From contig NZ_NEWK01000002.1 in assembly GCF_002217655.1 (NCBI RefSeq), positions 807,164-871,163 of the forward strand: a stretch of DNA of 64,000 nucleotides, given 5' to 3'. Each line of letters opens with the position of its first letter. Within the stretch, counting starts at the first letter, position 1. Shown here piece after piece: positions 27,145 through 36,469 of the stretch. This DNA is from Geobacillus thermocatenulatus. Lineage in GTDB: Bacteria; Bacillota; Bacilli; Bacillales; Anoxybacillaceae. The translations under genes and the position numbers were made by a program. The notes beneath the pieces were generated by a model. The model was not told the origin of the DNA. It ran no database searches and saw nothing but the letters and a program-made list of their open reading frames with translations.

Positions 27145-28476
27145 CTACAGCAAATCAGCGGCAAGCTGGGCGAGCGCCGAACGCTCCCCTTTGACGAGCC
27201 GGATATGACCGGCGATTTTTTGGTCTTTAAACTTTTCGACGACGTACGTCAACCCGTTGTTATATTCATCCAAATACGGATGGTCGATCTGTTCCGGATC
27301 GCCCATTAAAATGATTTTGCTTTTCTCCCCGACGCGCGTCAAAATCGTCTTCACTTCATGCTTCGTTAAATTTTGCGCCTCATCAATGATGATAAACTGC
27401 TCCGGCAGGCTCCGGCCGCGGATGTACGTGAGCGCCTCCACTTCAATCGAGCTCATGCCGGCTAAAATCGCATCGAGCTCCCCCGGTTTTTTCGTGTTGA
27501 ACAAGTATTCCAAGTTGTCAAAAATCGGCTGCATCCACGGGCGCAGCTTTTCTTCCTTTTCCCCCGGCAGAAAGCCGAGATCTTTCCCCATCGGCACAAT
27601 CGGCCGAGCGACGAGCAATTTTTTGTATGTGCGCAAATCTTCCGTTTGCATCAACCCCGCGGCAAGGGCAAGCAACGTCTTGCCCGTTCCAGCTTTGCCG
27701 ATGAGCGTCACAAGCGGAATGTCGTCGCGCATGAGAAGCTCAAACGCCATCGTCTGCTGCACGTTGCGCGGGCGAATGCCCCATATATGTTCGTGATGGA
27801 AGATGAGCTTTTTCACTTTTTTGCCGTTTTGGTCGACAATGCCAATTGCTGACGCCGAGCTGCCAAACGCGTCTTTCATAATAATGAACTGGTTCGGATA
27901 AAACGGGTGATCGGCGATATCGGCGAGCACGAGCTCCCCTTTGTCGTAAAATCGCTGCAGGTGGTCCTTTCCTATGTACAGCTCCAAAAATCCGCTGTAA
28001 ATATGGTCGACATCAACGACGCGGTCGCTTAAAAAGTCTTCTGCCTGCAGCCCGATGGCATCCGCTTTGACGCGCACGAGCGCATCTTTGCTCACCAAAA
28101 TGACGGAGCGTCCATCTTCCTTCGCCTGCTCTTCAAGCGATAAATTTTTCGCCACCGCCAGAATGCGGTTGTCATTTGTTTTTTCCACAAAAATTTCTTG
28201 CAGTTGATGAAACGAACGATGGTTCAACTCAATGCGCAGCGCCCCTCCGTTTTCAAGCGGAATTTTTTCATGCAGCTTGCCGTTTTCGCGCAGACGGTCG
28301 ATGAGCTTTGACACTTGGCGGGCATTTCTACCAATTTCATCCATATACCGTTTTTTCGAATCCACTTCCTCAAGCACGACCGCTGGAATGACGACCTCAT
28401 TATCCTCAAACGCGAAAATCGAATACGGATCTTGCAACAGCACGTTCGTATCGAGCACGTAAATTTTTTTTCCCAA
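27145..28476 (-). CDS. ylaK: PIN-PhoH (PhoH2-type) ATPase/RNase YlaK
   Basis: A 443-residue two-domain protein. The N-terminal PIN nuclease domain (about 1-150) has acidic metal-binding residues in YVLDTNVLLQDP and EKTNDNRILAVA. The C-terminal PhoH ATPase domain (about 230-440) has Walker A GKAGTGKT and Walker B FIIIDEAQN. PhoH2 proteins act as RNA helicase-RNases in mycobacteria; the Bacillus role is not established. The start is TTG 28476 (LGKKIYVLDT), with GGGGGAAGCGG before it; the open frame to 28608 reads through the divergent promoter region. Divergent from ylaJ. Confidence 0.92.
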   Translation of the reverse strand: MGKKIYVLDTNVLLQDPYSIFAFEDNEVVIPAVVLEEVDSKKRYMDEIGRNARQVSKLIDRLRENGKLHEKIPLENGGALRIELNHRSFHQLQEIFVEKTNDNRILAVAKNLSLEEQAKEDGRSVILVSKDALVRVKADAIGLQAEDFLSDRVVDVDHIYSGFLELYIGKDHLQRFYDKGELVLADIADHPFYPNQFIIMKDAFGSSASAIGIVDQNGKKVKKLIFHHEHIWGIRPRNVQQTMAFELLMRDDIPLVTLIGKAGTGKTLLALAAGLMQTEDLRTYKKLLVARPIVPMGKDLGFLPGEKEEKLRPWMQPIFDNLEYLFNTKKPGELDAILAGMSSIEVEALTYIRGRSLPEQFIIIDEAQNLTKHEVKTILTRVGEKSKIILMGDPEQIDHPYLDEYNNGLTYVVEKFKDQKIAGHIRLVKGERSALAQLAADLL

Positions 28477-28609
28477 ATTCCGCTTCCCCCCATGTGAGTT
28501 TTTCACGTTTTTCCGTTGGATGGGAATGGCTGTAATACAACATATGAAAACATGTATAAAGATAGAAGGACATTTGCAAACTAAAGAAAAAAAGTCGAGG
28601 TGGCCCATT

Positions 28610-29209
28610 ATGAAGAGAAACTGCTGGCTCGCCGTTTTCTTCCTTCCTCTTTTGATTTTCAGCGGCTGCGCGTTTGGAAACGATCATGAAGCGAACGAGC
28701 CCAATCGTTCACTCGTGCGTGTCAAAAATACGGTCGATGAACACGTCGAGAACAAATCCGGGCAAGAGATCGCCCGCCGGCTGGCGGAAATCGCCGACCG
28801 AGTTCCAAACGTTCACAATGCCGCCGCGATCGTCGTCGGCAAATATGCCATCGTCGGCATTGACGTCGGCGCCAATATGGATGCCTCGCGCGTCGGCACC
28901 ATCAAATATTCCGTCGCCGAAGCATTGCAAAAAGATCCGTACGGTGCGAACGCTATTATTGTCGCTGACCCAGATCTTTACACCCGCGTGCGCAACATCG
29001 GCCGGCAAATCGATGAGGGGAGGCCGGTGCAAGCGTTCATGAACGAAATCGCCGACATCGTCGGACGAGTGATGCCGGAAGTGCCAAGCGACCTATTTGA
29101 AACGACGCCGAAGCCGACCGAAGAAAATGACGGACAGCTGAACGAACGGGAGGAGCGGCAACTGAACGAACAGCAAAACAAGCAATCGAATGAACATTTA
29201 AATCGATAA
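28610..29209 (+). CDS. ylaJ: Spore lipoprotein of the YhcN/YlaJ family
   Basis: A 199-residue lipoprotein: signal peptide MKRNCWLAVFFLPLLIFSGC with lipobox FSGC (Cys20). It is followed by a charged linker, the YhcN/YlaJ domain (ADRVPNVHNAAAIVVGKYAIVGIDV, then a C-terminal IADIVGRVMP) and a hydrophilic Gln/Asn/Glu tail (NEREERQLNEQQNKQ). Family members sit in the spore inner membrane and affect germination. ATG 28610 has GAGGTGG upstream. Confidence 0.92.
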   Translation: MKRNCWLAVFFLPLLIFSGCAFGNDHEANEPNRSLVRVKNTVDEHVENKSGQEIARRLAEIADRVPNVHNAAAIVVGKYAIVGIDVGANMDASRVGTIKYSVAEALQKDPYGANAIIVADPDLYTRVRNIGRQIDEGRPVQAFMNEIADIVGRVMPEVPSDLFETTPKPTEENDGQLNEREERQLNEQQNKQSNEHLNR

Positions 29210-29311
29210 ACGGTTTCTGTGTGAATTATAATGGAACAGAAAGCGCGGCTCATTTCCGAGGAAAGCGGGGGAGTGAAATGCATTTGAATCAACAAACGAG
29301 GGCGGGAAATG

Positions 29312-29320
29312 TGGTATAAT
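29312..29320 (+). promoter_or_regulatory. Extended -10 promoter of ylaI
   Basis: TGGTATAAT (29312-29320) is a consensus extended -10; no good -35 is needed or seen. It lies 52 bases before the ylaI start. Confidence 0.6.
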
Positions 29321-29372
29321 GGGAGCGAAAGAATACTCTACCATTTCGCGTTTGGATGTATTGAGGTGAACA

Positions 29373-29573
29373 ATGAGAGTCAAATGCGTGCTTTGCGACC
29401 AAATCGATACGATCGACGATGAATCGCCGCTCGCCAAGCGGCTGCGCAACCGCCCGATCCACACGTACATGTGCCGCGAATGCCACGACCGCATCACCGA
29501 AAAAACGAAACAGCGGCTGGCAACAGGAAAGTTCCGCTTCTATCGCGGCCGCCGCGCAGACGATGATTGGTGA
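29373..29573 (+). CDS. ylaI: Small zinc-finger protein YlaI (DUF2197)
   Basis: A 66-residue basic protein with two CxxC pairs, Cys5/Cys8 and Cys34/Cys37, that should bind one zinc ion, plus a Lys/Arg-rich C-terminus that could contact nucleic acid. It belongs to the Bacillales DUF2197 family, with no known function. ATG 29373 follows GAGGTGAACA. Monocistronic, with its own promoter and terminator, and convergent with the ylaH pair. Confidence 0.92.
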   Translation: MRVKCVLCDQIDTIDDESPLAKRLRNRPIHTYMCRECHDRITEKTKQRLATGKFRFYRGRRADDDW

Positions 29574-29588
29574 TCCCGCAAAAAAAAC

Positions 29589-29623
29589 GGTGCGGAAGAG
29601 CGATCGCTTTTCCGCGCCTTTTT
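29589..29623 (+). terminator. Terminator of ylaI
   Basis: GGTGCGGAA (29589-29597) pairs with TTCCGCGCC (29610-29618), followed by TTTTT. Confidence 0.85.
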
Positions 29624-29631
29624 GGTTGTCA

Positions 29632-29913
29632 TCATCCATACTTTTCCGGCTCGGCTTCGATCTGCCGCCACATCGCCTCAGCCAGCTCAAGCGGGAAACG
29701 CGCCGCCTTTGTTTCCCCGCCGCGCACATATTCGACAATATATTGCCCATTCGTTTCATCTTTGACGGCGTCTACGGCCGTCACACCAAAGTCGTTTTCC
29801 AAGATGGCGCGGAAAAACGAGGCCGTATCGCGCGCCGCCGCATCGTGCGGACGGGCTTTAGCGACGATGTGGATCGTCAGCCAGTTATAAAGGGCATCCT
29901 GCACGGATTTCAT
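29632..29913 (-). CDS. Conserved Bacillaceae protein of unknown function
   Basis: A 93-residue acidic protein starting [18 protein letters not shown], with no signal peptide, membrane segment or recognised motif. Its ATG overlaps the stop of the upstream ylaH gene as ATGA, so the two are translationally coupled. I recall similar proteins of this length next to ylaH in other Bacillaceae but no name or function. Confidence 0.82.
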   Translation of the reverse strand: MKSVQDALYNWLTIHIVAKARPHDAAARDTASFFRAILENDFGVTAVDAVKDETNGQYIVEYVRGGETKAARFPLELAEAMWRQIEAEPEKYG

Positions 29914-30218
29914 GACTTTTCTCCCTCTTTCGCCTGCTTCAGGCGCACTTTATAAATGATTAATACGAGGGCGGTGACGGCCAATCCTTCTGCCACCGGC
30001 AAAAAGACGGCAAAAAAGGTCAAAACCGTGCAGCCAAGCGCCAGCAAGACGTAAATGATGACGTTTTTCAACAGCGGCAGGCGGCGGGCAAAACCGAGGC
30101 GATACACAAGCGCGGCAAGCAACAACACTGTCACATACAATAGCCACATACCGCGCTCGGGATGATCGTGCACCTTATAAAGCGAGGCGAAAAACGTGAG
30201 CCGTTCGAGCACATTCAC
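29910..30218 (-). CDS. ylaH: YlaH-like membrane protein
   Basis: A 102-residue protein with three hydrophobic helices (about 24-42, 51-71, 74-90) and a charged C-terminal tail, matching the YlaH-like family of Bacillales. No function known. ATG 30218 follows GGAGGGGAATGGT. It lies downstream of typA in the same direction, about 90 bases away, and is coupled to the next small gene by ATGA. Confidence 0.88.
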   Translation of the reverse strand: MNVLERLTFFASLYKVHDHPERGMWLLYVTVLLLAALVYRLGFARRLPLLKNVIIYVLLALGCTVLTFFAVFLPVAEGLAVTALVLIIYKVRLKQAKEGEKS

Positions 30219-30308
30219 ACCATTCCCCTCCTGTTCATCCTAATAACGCCCTTCTCCAAGGCGTTTTCGATTGTTCGCAAACCAAGGACGCGCGCATGGC
30301 GCTTCCGG

Positions 30309-32153
30309 CTATTTCGCCTGCTCAACCGCTTTCTTTTTCTTCTCCGCCTTTTCACGCTCGCTTTTATTCAAGATTTTTTTGCGCAACCGGATCGAGGCTG
30401 GCGTCACCTCACAATATTCATCATCATTCAAATACTCGAGCGCTTCTTCAAGCGTCAACAGACGCGGCTTTTTCATCGTCACCGTCTGCTCTTTCGTCGA
30501 TGAACGCATGTTGGTGACATGTTTTTCGCGGCAAATGTTGACGACGAGGTCGTTTTCGCGGTTATGCTCGCCGACGATCATCCCTTCGTACACTTCAGTA
30601 CCCGGCTCAACAAAAATGGTGCCGCGATCCTCAAGTTGCATGATGCTGTAAGCCGTCGCCTTTCCGGTTTCCATCGAGACGAGCACCCCTTGGCGGCGGC
30701 CGCCGATGGCGCCAGGCTGCACGGGGGCATAATGGTCAAACGAATGGTTTAAAATTCCATATCCGCGCGTCAACGACATAAATTCACTCCGATAGCCGAT
30801 CAAGCCACGCGACGGCACAAGGAAGACGAGACGCACTTGCCCATTGTCGCCGTGCACCATATCGACGAGCTCGCCCTTGCGGCTGCCGAGCGACTCCATG
30901 ATCGCTCCCGTATATTCCTCCGGGATGTCCATGACGACCCGCTCGATCGGCTCGCACGTGACACCGTCAATCTCTTTTAGAATGACTTCCGGCTTCGATA
31001 CTTGCAGTTCGTATCCTTCGCGGCGCATGCTTTCAATCAAAATCGCCAAATGAAGCTCCCCGCGGCCGGAGACAATCCACGCATCCGGCGACTCGGTCGG
31101 CTCAACGCGCAGACTGACATCGGTCTCCAGCTGGGTGCGAAGCCGCTCCTCCAGCTTTCTCGCCGTCACGTATTTGCCTTCGCGCCCCGCAAACGGGCTG
31201 TTGTTGACGAGAAACGTCATTTTCAACGTCGGCTCATCGATGTGAAGCGGCGGCAGCGGCTCTTGATGATCGGGCGGGCAAACCGTTTCACCGACATTGA
31301 TGTCCTCCATCCCGGCGACCGCGACGATGTCGCCAGCGTGCGCTTCTTCAATCTCAATCCGCTTCAACCCAATAAAACCAAACAACTTCGTGACACGAAA
31401 CATCTTGACGGCACCGTCGCGCTTTAAGAGAGCGACTTGCTGGCCTGTTTTCATCGTGCCGCGGAAAATGCGGCCGATGCCGATGCGTCCGACATATTCA
31501 TTATAGTCGAGCAGCGCCACTTGAAACTGCAACGGTTCGTTGCGGTTGTCCGCCGGCGCCGGAATATGCTCGATGATCGTCTCAAACAAGGCGGTCATGT
31601 CACCATCCTGGCGATCCGGATCGAGGCTTGCCGTCCCGCGCAGCGCCGATGTGTACACGACTGGAAACTCGAGCTGCTCCTCAGAAGCACCAAGTTCGAT
31701 AAACAGGTCGAGCACCTCATCAACGACTTCCGCCGGCCGAGCAAATTCGCGGTCGATTTTGTTGACGACGACGATCGGCACAAGCTGCTGCTCAAGCGCC
31801 TTTTTCAGCACAAACCGCGTCTGCGGCATGCAGCCTTCATACGCATCGACGACAAGCAAGACGCCGTCGACAAGGCGCATGATCCGCTCCACTTCCCCTC
31901 CGAAATCAGCGTGTCCCGGCGTGTCCAAAATGTTGATGCGCGTTCCTTTATACAAGACAGCAGTGTTTTTTGCCAAAATCGTAATGCCGCGCTCCCGCTC
32001 CAAATCGTTGCGGTCAAGCGCCCGCTCCGCGACTTGTTCGTTTTCGCGGAACGTCCCTGACTGCCGAAGCAGCTGGTCAACGAGCGTCGTTTTCCCATGG
32101 TCGACGTGAGCGATGATCGCGATATTGCGAAGATCGATTCGTCTGTTCGTCAA
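30309..32153 (-). CDS. typA: Ribosome-associated GTPase TypA/BipA
   Basis: A 614-residue translational GTPase related to EF-G, which binds 70S ribosomes and aids large-subunit assembly and stress adaptation. The G1 loop AHVDHGKT (15-22), G3 DTPGH and G4 NKID motifs are intact; EF-G-like domains III and V and the TypA-specific C-terminal domain follow, with a Lys-rich tail. The start is TTG 32153 with AGGAGTGACC before it. An extended -10 promoter lies about 35 bases upstream. Divergent from ylaF. Confidence 0.97.
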   Translation of the reverse strand: MTNRRIDLRNIAIIAHVDHGKTTLVDQLLRQSGTFRENEQVAERALDRNDLERERGITILAKNTAVLYKGTRINILDTPGHADFGGEVERIMRLVDGVLLVVDAYEGCMPQTRFVLKKALEQQLVPIVVVNKIDREFARPAEVVDEVLDLFIELGASEEQLEFPVVYTSALRGTASLDPDRQDGDMTALFETIIEHIPAPADNRNEPLQFQVALLDYNEYVGRIGIGRIFRGTMKTGQQVALLKRDGAVKMFRVTKLFGFIGLKRIEIEEAHAGDIVAVAGMEDINVGETVCPPDHQEPLPPLHIDEPTLKMTFLVNNSPFAGREGKYVTARKLEERLRTQLETDVSLRVEPTESPDAWIVSGRGELHLAILIESMRREGYELQVSKPEVILKEIDGVTCEPIERVVMDIPEEYTGAIMESLGSRKGELVDMVHGDNGQVRLVFLVPSRGLIGYRSEFMSLTRGYGILNHSFDHYAPVQPGAIGGRRQGVLVSMETGKATAYSIMQLEDRGTIFVEPGTEVYEGMIVGEHNRENDLVVNICREKHVTNMRSSTKEQTVTMKKPRLLTLEEALEYLNDDEYCEVTPASIRLRKKILNKSEREKAEKKKKAVEQAK

Positions 32154-32187
32154 TGTCGGTCACTCCTGTTCGGCAAACTGCTTGTCT

Positions 32188-32196
32188 ATTATATCA
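32188..32196 (-). promoter_or_regulatory. Extended -10 promoter of typA
   Basis: Minus-strand TGATATAAT (32188-32196), a consensus extended -10, 35 bases before the TTG start. Confidence 0.6.
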
Positions 32197-32271
32197 CAAC
32201 CGATAGAAAATCGGCATGTTTTCCGGTACACTAAAAAAAGACGCCCACTTTGCCAGAAAGGAGTCAACCCA

Positions 32272-32442
32272 ATGAAACGGATCGAGCCTGTACCGCTGTT
32301 GCTCGCCATTCTTGCCGTCGCCGCCATCATGGCGATCGGCGTCTTCATCGCCGAGCAAAGTTTGATCGGCATCGCCGCTTCCACGCTCATCTTGATCGCC
32401 GCCATGGGCGCCGGGTTCGCCCATAAAAAACGGACGCGTTGA
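32272..32442 (+). CDS. ylaF: Small membrane protein YlaF (DUF5325)
   Basis: A 56-residue protein starting MKRIEPVPLLLAILAV with two transmembrane helices (about 8-25 and 29-49) and a basic end (HKKRTR). It matches the DUF5325/YlaF family by sequence and by its place next to typA. No function known. ATG 32272 follows GAAAGGAGTC. The frame is open further upstream, but only this start has a ribosome site. Ends in a long perfect hairpin. Confidence 0.88.
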   Translation: MKRIEPVPLLLAILAVAAIMAIGVFIAEQSLIGIAASTLILIAAMGAGFAHKKRTR

Positions 32443-32475
32443 AAAACGGGACAAGCATCCAGCTTGTCCCGTTTT
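32443..32475. terminator. Terminator of ylaF, possibly bidirectional
   Basis: Perfect 14-base arms (32443-32456 and 32462-32475, core CGGGACAAGC) with a 5-base loop and T-rich flanks; also lies downstream of convergent yktC. Confidence 0.9.
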
Positions 32476-32492
32476 CGCGATTTCGCGCCTCA

Positions 32493-33287
32493 TCAATCGT
32501 GAAGATAGCGCCGCAAAATTTCTTCGTGCACCCCAGGTTTCGCAGCAAGCACCGAATTGCGGCCAAGCAGATCCAGCGGCTTCCCGTCAAGGGTCGTCAC
32601 CATTCCGCCCGCTTCTTCAATCAAAATCATCCCGCCGGCGAAATCCCACGGCGACAGGCGCGGAGAAATGTAGGCGTCCAAACGGCCGGCGGCAACATAC
32701 GCGAGCTCAAGCGCCGCTGAACCATACGAGCGCGTGCCGCGCGCCTCTTTCGCCAGCCTCATGAGCGGGCGATGGTCGAGGCGCTTGTTTTCCATGAGCC
32801 ATGTCCCGTTGATGGCGATGATCGACTCCGCCACTGGCGCGGGCTGCAGGAGGCCGAGTGGCTCCCCGTTCAAAAACACCCCCCGCCCTTTTTGCGCCGC
32901 ATACAGTTCGTCAAACACGACGTCATACACGTAGCCGAGCTGCCCGATGCCGTCTTCAAAAATGCCGATCGATACAGCAAAATGGCGCCGCTGATGAACG
33001 AAATTCATCGTGCCGTCGATCGGGTCAATCACCCAAACAACGCCGTCCAAGGCATCGATCCGGTCGCCAAATCCTTCTTCCCCCAACAGGCGGTGGCTAG
33101 GGAACTGGCGGCGGATGTGCTCGGCGAAAAATTGCTCAATGGCGCGGTCAACGTTCGTCACTAAGTCGTTCGGGTTCTCTTTCGCTTCCACCGTCAGCTG
33201 TTTGGCAAACGAGGTGCGGATGCGCTTTCCTGCTTCGTCGATCCATTGCCGGGCGTATCGGTCGATTTCTTCCCATTTTTCTGCCAT
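32493..33287 (-). CDS. yktC: Inositol monophosphatase family phosphatase YktC
   Basis: A 264-residue Mg-dependent, Li-sensitive type phosphatase. Metal-binding motifs are GEEGF (Glu), VIDPIDGTMNF (Asp residues of the family signature) and SPWDFAGGMILIEEAG. It hydrolyses inositol monophosphate and probably other sugar or nucleotide phosphates; the physiological substrate is unknown. ATG 33287 follows a GGAGGAAT site. Corresponds to B. subtilis yktC (suhB) and is downstream of the YkzI-like gene. Confidence 0.94.
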   Translation of the reverse strand: MAEKWEEIDRYARQWIDEAGKRIRTSFAKQLTVEAKENPNDLVTNVDRAIEQFFAEHIRRQFPSHRLLGEEGFGDRIDALDGVVWVIDPIDGTMNFVHQRRHFAVSIGIFEDGIGQLGYVYDVVFDELYAAQKGRGVFLNGEPLGLLQPAPVAESIIAINGTWLMENKRLDHRPLMRLAKEARGTRSYGSAALELAYVAAGRLDAYISPRLSPWDFAGGMILIEEAGGMVTTLDGKPLDLLGRNSVLAAKPGVHEEILRRYLHD

Positions 33288-33392
33288 ATTGATTCCTCCT
33301 GCCTTCAGTTATGTATAGATCGCAACCGGAACGGGGGCGGACACGGCTCAAGAAAAAAACGAACCGGAAAGATGGTTCGCCTTGAATCAGAA

Positions 33393-33581
33393 TCATACTT
33401 GAAGGCGCATCAGTTCTTGGCGCAGCTTTTCAAGCCGCCGTTTGCACTCTTTTTTCTTTTCTTCATCGTTTTCCATCATGGCCTCGTACAGCGTCGCTAA
33501 TTCGTAATCGAGTTCGAGCCGCAACACCGCCATGCGTTTGTCTCCATCTGGCCGCTTCAGCGAATTGGCGGTTTTTTTCAT
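33393..33581 (-). CDS. Small coiled-coil protein (YkzI-like)
   Basis: A 62-residue, highly charged, all-helical protein (MKKTANSLKRPDGDKRMAVL...) whose C-terminal half has coiled-coil heptads. It stands between the yktA remnant and yktC, where B. subtilis has ykzI, so I regard it as YkzI-like; I cannot confirm the sequence match. ATG 33581 is chosen because AAAGGGGTG lies 9 bases upstream. Confidence 0.78.
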   Translation of the reverse strand: MKKTANSLKRPDGDKRMAVLRLELDYELATLYEAMMENDEEKKKECKRRLEKLRQELMRLQV

Positions 33582-33662
33582 CTTCGTCCGCACCCCTTTC
33601 TCGATCATCCGCTAAACTTCCGGCGCCCGTCACGAATGTACTGCTCCATTTTGTTTTATATT

Positions 33663-33691
33663 ATATTATGTGGAAAAAGGGGTGTATGCAA
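33663..33691 (-). promoter_or_regulatory. Promoter of the YkzI-like gene
   Basis: Minus-strand TTGCAT (33686-33691), a 17-base spacer and TAATAT (33663-33668). Confidence 0.6.
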
Positions 33692-33704
33692 CTAATTTGT
33701 GCGT

Positions 33705-33824
33705 TTACCTACCGCGCTTCCATTGTGGCTCGAATGATACCACAGCGGTAATCCCAGGGGAACTATGGCCATCCATGATTTCTTGTGTTGACCAGTCGTA
33801 GGAAAATGGATAGGAATAACCCAT
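33705..33824 (-). pseudogene. yktA: Remnant of yktA (UPF0223)
   Basis: A 39-codon ORF with a very strong GGTGGAGGTGG ribosome site. Its first 18 codons, MGYSYPFSYDWSTQEIMD, resemble the start of UPF0223 (YktA) proteins, which are about 90 residues long; the following 21 codons do not. It occupies the place of yktA between speA and the YkzI-like gene. No further YktA sequence is seen downstream, so the 3' two-thirds has been deleted or replaced. It may still be translated. Confidence 0.55.
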
Positions 33825-33840
33825 TGTTCCACCTCCACCG

Positions 33841-34800
33841 TTAGTTTGCCCAACGGCGCCGAATTTGTTCCGCCTCTTCGATCATGCGGGCAAACAACTC
33901 AGCGACGGACGGAACGTCGTGAATAAGCCCGATCGCCTGCCCAGCCCAAGCGAATCCTTCGTCCACCTTTCCTTCGTAAATGAAGCGCCGGTTCGCTTCT
34001 CCGCTAATATATTCTTTTAAATCATCATACGTACCGCCTTGGCGCTCGATTTCCAATATTTTTTCCGCCCAGGCGTTGGCCAGCACCCGCCCTGGCGCCC
34101 CGAGCGACCGTTTAATGATGACCGTATCGTTTTCGGTGGCGTTAAGAATCATTTCTTTATATGCGGGATGAGCATGAACGCATTCTTTCGTGGCGATAAA
34201 CCGCGTTCCCATCTCAATCCCTTCCGCTCCAAGCGCCAATGCCGCCATCAACCCGCGTCCATCGGCGATGCCGCCCGAGGCGATGACCGGAATCGATACG
34301 GAGTCAACGACTTTCGGAATGAGGACGAACGTGCCAGTATCGTATTTGCCGAGATGCCCGCCCCCTTCCTGACCAACGACCATCACCGCATCAGCACCGA
34401 GCTCCTCTGCTTTCACTGCCTGGCGGACGGCGGCAACGAGCACGAGCTTTTTCACGTTCGTTCCTTTCAATTGTTCAAAAAACGGCGCTGGATTGCCGCC
34501 GGTGACCGAAACGACCGGCACCCCCTCATCAAGCGCTGCTTCAAGCATATGAGCAAACGGGCGGCCGTGCTGGCCAATGGCGAAATTGACGCCGAACGGC
34601 CGATCGGTTTTTTCCTTCACCTTGCGGATTTCCTCGCGTAGTTGCTCCGGTCCATCGAGCGACATCGCCGTAATTTGTCCGAGCCCACCGGCGTTCGAGA
34701 CCGCTGCGGCCAAATCAGCGTACGCCAAGTAAGCGAGTCCTCCTTGAATGATCGGATATGTAATGCCGAGAAGCTCTGTCACCCTCGTTCTCCATTTCAT
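33841..34800 (-). CDS. Nitronate monooxygenase / FabK-like flavoprotein
   Basis: A 319-residue TIM-barrel FMN protein. Features are YPIIQGGLAYLA at the N-terminus, the FMN phosphate-binding loops IASGGIADGRG and GAEGIEMGTRF, and EGGGHLG with the catalytic-region His seen in nitronate monooxygenases and enoyl-ACP reductase II (FabK). Sequence alone does not separate these; nitronate monooxygenase is the usual label. ATG 34800 follows GGGGGCG. It lies between speA and the yktA remnant, a position not occupied by such a gene in B. subtilis as I remember it. Confidence 0.9.
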   Translation of the reverse strand: MKWRTRVTELLGITYPIIQGGLAYLAYADLAAAVSNAGGLGQITAMSLDGPEQLREEIRKVKEKTDRPFGVNFAIGQHGRPFAHMLEAALDEGVPVVSVTGGNPAPFFEQLKGTNVKKLVLVAAVRQAVKAEELGADAVMVVGQEGGGHLGKYDTGTFVLIPKVVDSVSIPVIASGGIADGRGLMAALALGAEGIEMGTRFIATKECVHAHPAYKEMILNATENDTVIIKRSLGAPGRVLANAWAEKILEIERQGGTYDDLKEYISGEANRRFIYEGKVDEGFAWAGQAIGLIHDVPSVAELFARMIEEAEQIRRRWAN

Positions 34801-34887
34801 TTCGATAGCGCCCCCTTTTTGCTTTGTCTTTCTTTTATTTCTCTCTTGAACCGCTGTTTTCCTTTTTCAGCGTCCATTCATTTCTTC

Positions 34888-34916
34888 TTTGCAAACAGAA
34901 AAATCCATGCTATAAT
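34888..34916 (+). promoter_or_regulatory. Promoter of speA
   Basis: TTTGCA (34888-34893), a 17-base spacer and a perfect TATAAT (34911-34916), 44 bases before the start codon. Confidence 0.75.
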
Positions 34917-34960
34917 GCACTTGTTTTATCCTCGAGATAAAAAAGAGGTGTGAAAAACCA

Positions 34961-36433
34961 TTGTCGCAACTCGAGACACCATTGTTTACCGGTTTGTTGG
35001 AGCATATGAAAAAAAATCCGGTTCAATTTCACATCCCCGGCCATAAAAAAGGGGCCGGCATGGATCCGGAGTTTCGCGCTTTCATCGGAGACAACGCCTT
35101 GGCGATTGATTTAATCAACATCAGCCCGCTCGATGACTTGCACCATCCAAAAGGGATGATCAAACGGGCCCAGGAGCTCGCTGCCGAAGCGTTCGGCGCC
35201 GATTATACGTTTTTTTCCGTGCAAGGAACGAGCGGCGCCATCATGACGATGGTCATGTCGGTCGCCGGGCCGGGCGATAAAATCATCGTGCCGCGCAACG
35301 TCCATAAATCGGTCATGTCGGCCATTGTCTTTTCTGGAGCGACGCCGATTTTCATTCATCCCGAAATCGACAAGGAGCTTGGCATTTCCCATGGCATTAC
35401 GCCGCAAGCAGTGGAAAAAGCGCTCCGCCAGCACCCGGACGCCAAAGGGGTGCTCGTCATCAACCCGACGTACTTTGGCATTGCCGGCGATTTGAAAAAA
35501 ATCGTCGAGATCGCCCACTCGTACAACGTTCCGGTGCTTGTCGACGAAGCGCACGGCGTGCACATTCATTTTCATGAGGACTTGCCGCTCTCCGCGATGC
35601 AAGCGGGCGCCGATATGGCGGCGACAAGCGTCCATAAGCTTGGCGGATCGCTGACGCAAAGCTCGATTTTGAATGTGCGGGAAGGACTCGTCTCCGCGAA
35701 ACACGTGCAGGCGATTTTAAGCATGCTGACGACGACTTCAACGTCGTACTTGTTGCTCGCTTCGCTTGATGTCGCCCGCAAACAGTTGGCGACGAAAGGG
35801 CGTGAACTCATCGACAAAGCCATTCGACTCGCCGACTGGACGCGCCGGCAAATCAACGAGATTCCATATTTGTACTGCGTCGGCGAAGAGATTTTAGGCA
35901 CGGAAGCAACGTACGACTACGATCCGACAAAGCTCATCATTTCGGTTAAAGAGCTTGGGCTGACCGGTCATGACGTCGAACGGTGGCTGCGCGAAACGTA
36001 CAACATTGAAGTCGAGCTTTCCGATTTATACAATATTTTGTGCATCATCACTCCAGGCGATACCGAACGGGAGGCGAGCCTGCTCGTTGAAGCGCTCCGC
36101 CGCTTGTCGAAGCAGTTCAGCCATCAGGCAGAGAAAGGGGTCAAGCCGAAAGTGCTCCTTCCGGACATCCCGGCCCTAGCCTTGACGCCGCGCGATGCGT
36201 TTTACGCCGAAACGGAAGTCGTGCCGTTTCACGAATCGGCCGGCCGAATCATCGCCGAATTTGTGATGGTGTATCCGCCTGGCATTCCAATTTTTATTCC
36301 AGGCGAAATCATCACGGAAGAAAACTTGAAGTATATTGAGACGAACTTGGCTGCCGGCCTCCCTGTCCAAGGGCCGGAAGACGACACGCTGCAGACGTTG
36401 CGCGTCATTAAGGAATATAAACCGATCCGCTGA
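34961..36433 (+). CDS. speA: Arginine decarboxylase (Orn/Lys/Arg decarboxylase family)
   Basis: A 490-residue PLP enzyme of the aspartate-aminotransferase-fold decarboxylase family; B. subtilis SpeA makes agmatine from arginine for polyamine synthesis. PLP-binding residues are visible: SVQGTSGA (86-93), DEAHG (195-199) and the Schiff-base Lys226 in SVHKLGGS. HIPGHKKG near the N-terminus is typical of the short Bacillus type without the extra N-terminal wing domain. The start is TTG 34961 with AAGAGGTGTG before it. Substrate choice (Arg or Lys) is inferred from position next to pdh/SR1. Confidence 0.92.
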   Translation: MSQLETPLFTGLLEHMKKNPVQFHIPGHKKGAGMDPEFRAFIGDNALAIDLINISPLDDLHHPKGMIKRAQELAAEAFGADYTFFSVQGTSGAIMTMVMSVAGPGDKIIVPRNVHKSVMSAIVFSGATPIFIHPEIDKELGISHGITPQAVEKALRQHPDAKGVLVINPTYFGIAGDLKKIVEIAHSYNVPVLVDEAHGVHIHFHEDLPLSAMQAGADMAATSVHKLGGSLTQSSILNVREGLVSAKHVQAILSMLTTTSTSYLLLASLDVARKQLATKGRELIDKAIRLADWTRRQINEIPYLYCVGEEILGTEATYDYDPTKLIISVKELGLTGHDVERWLRETYNIEVELSDLYNILCIITPGDTEREASLLVEALRRLSKQFSHQAEKGVKPKVLLPDIPALALTPRDAFYAETEVVPFHESAGRIIAEFVMVYPPGIPIFIPGEIITEENLKYIETNLAAGLPVQGPEDDTLQTLRVIKEYKPIR

Positions 36434-36435
36434 TC

Positions 36436-36469
36436 GCACAAGCCGGTTTTGCCTGGCTTGTGCTTTTTT
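36436..36469 (+). terminator. Terminator of speA
   Basis: GCACAAGCC (36436-36444) and GGCTTGTGC (36455-36463) followed by TTTTTT. Confidence 0.92.

Noticed and set aside
30240-30270. AACGCC/GGCGTT hairpin after typA considered as its terminator
   Set aside because: On the typA strand there is no T tract after the stem; only the opposite strand, with no gene ending there, has one.
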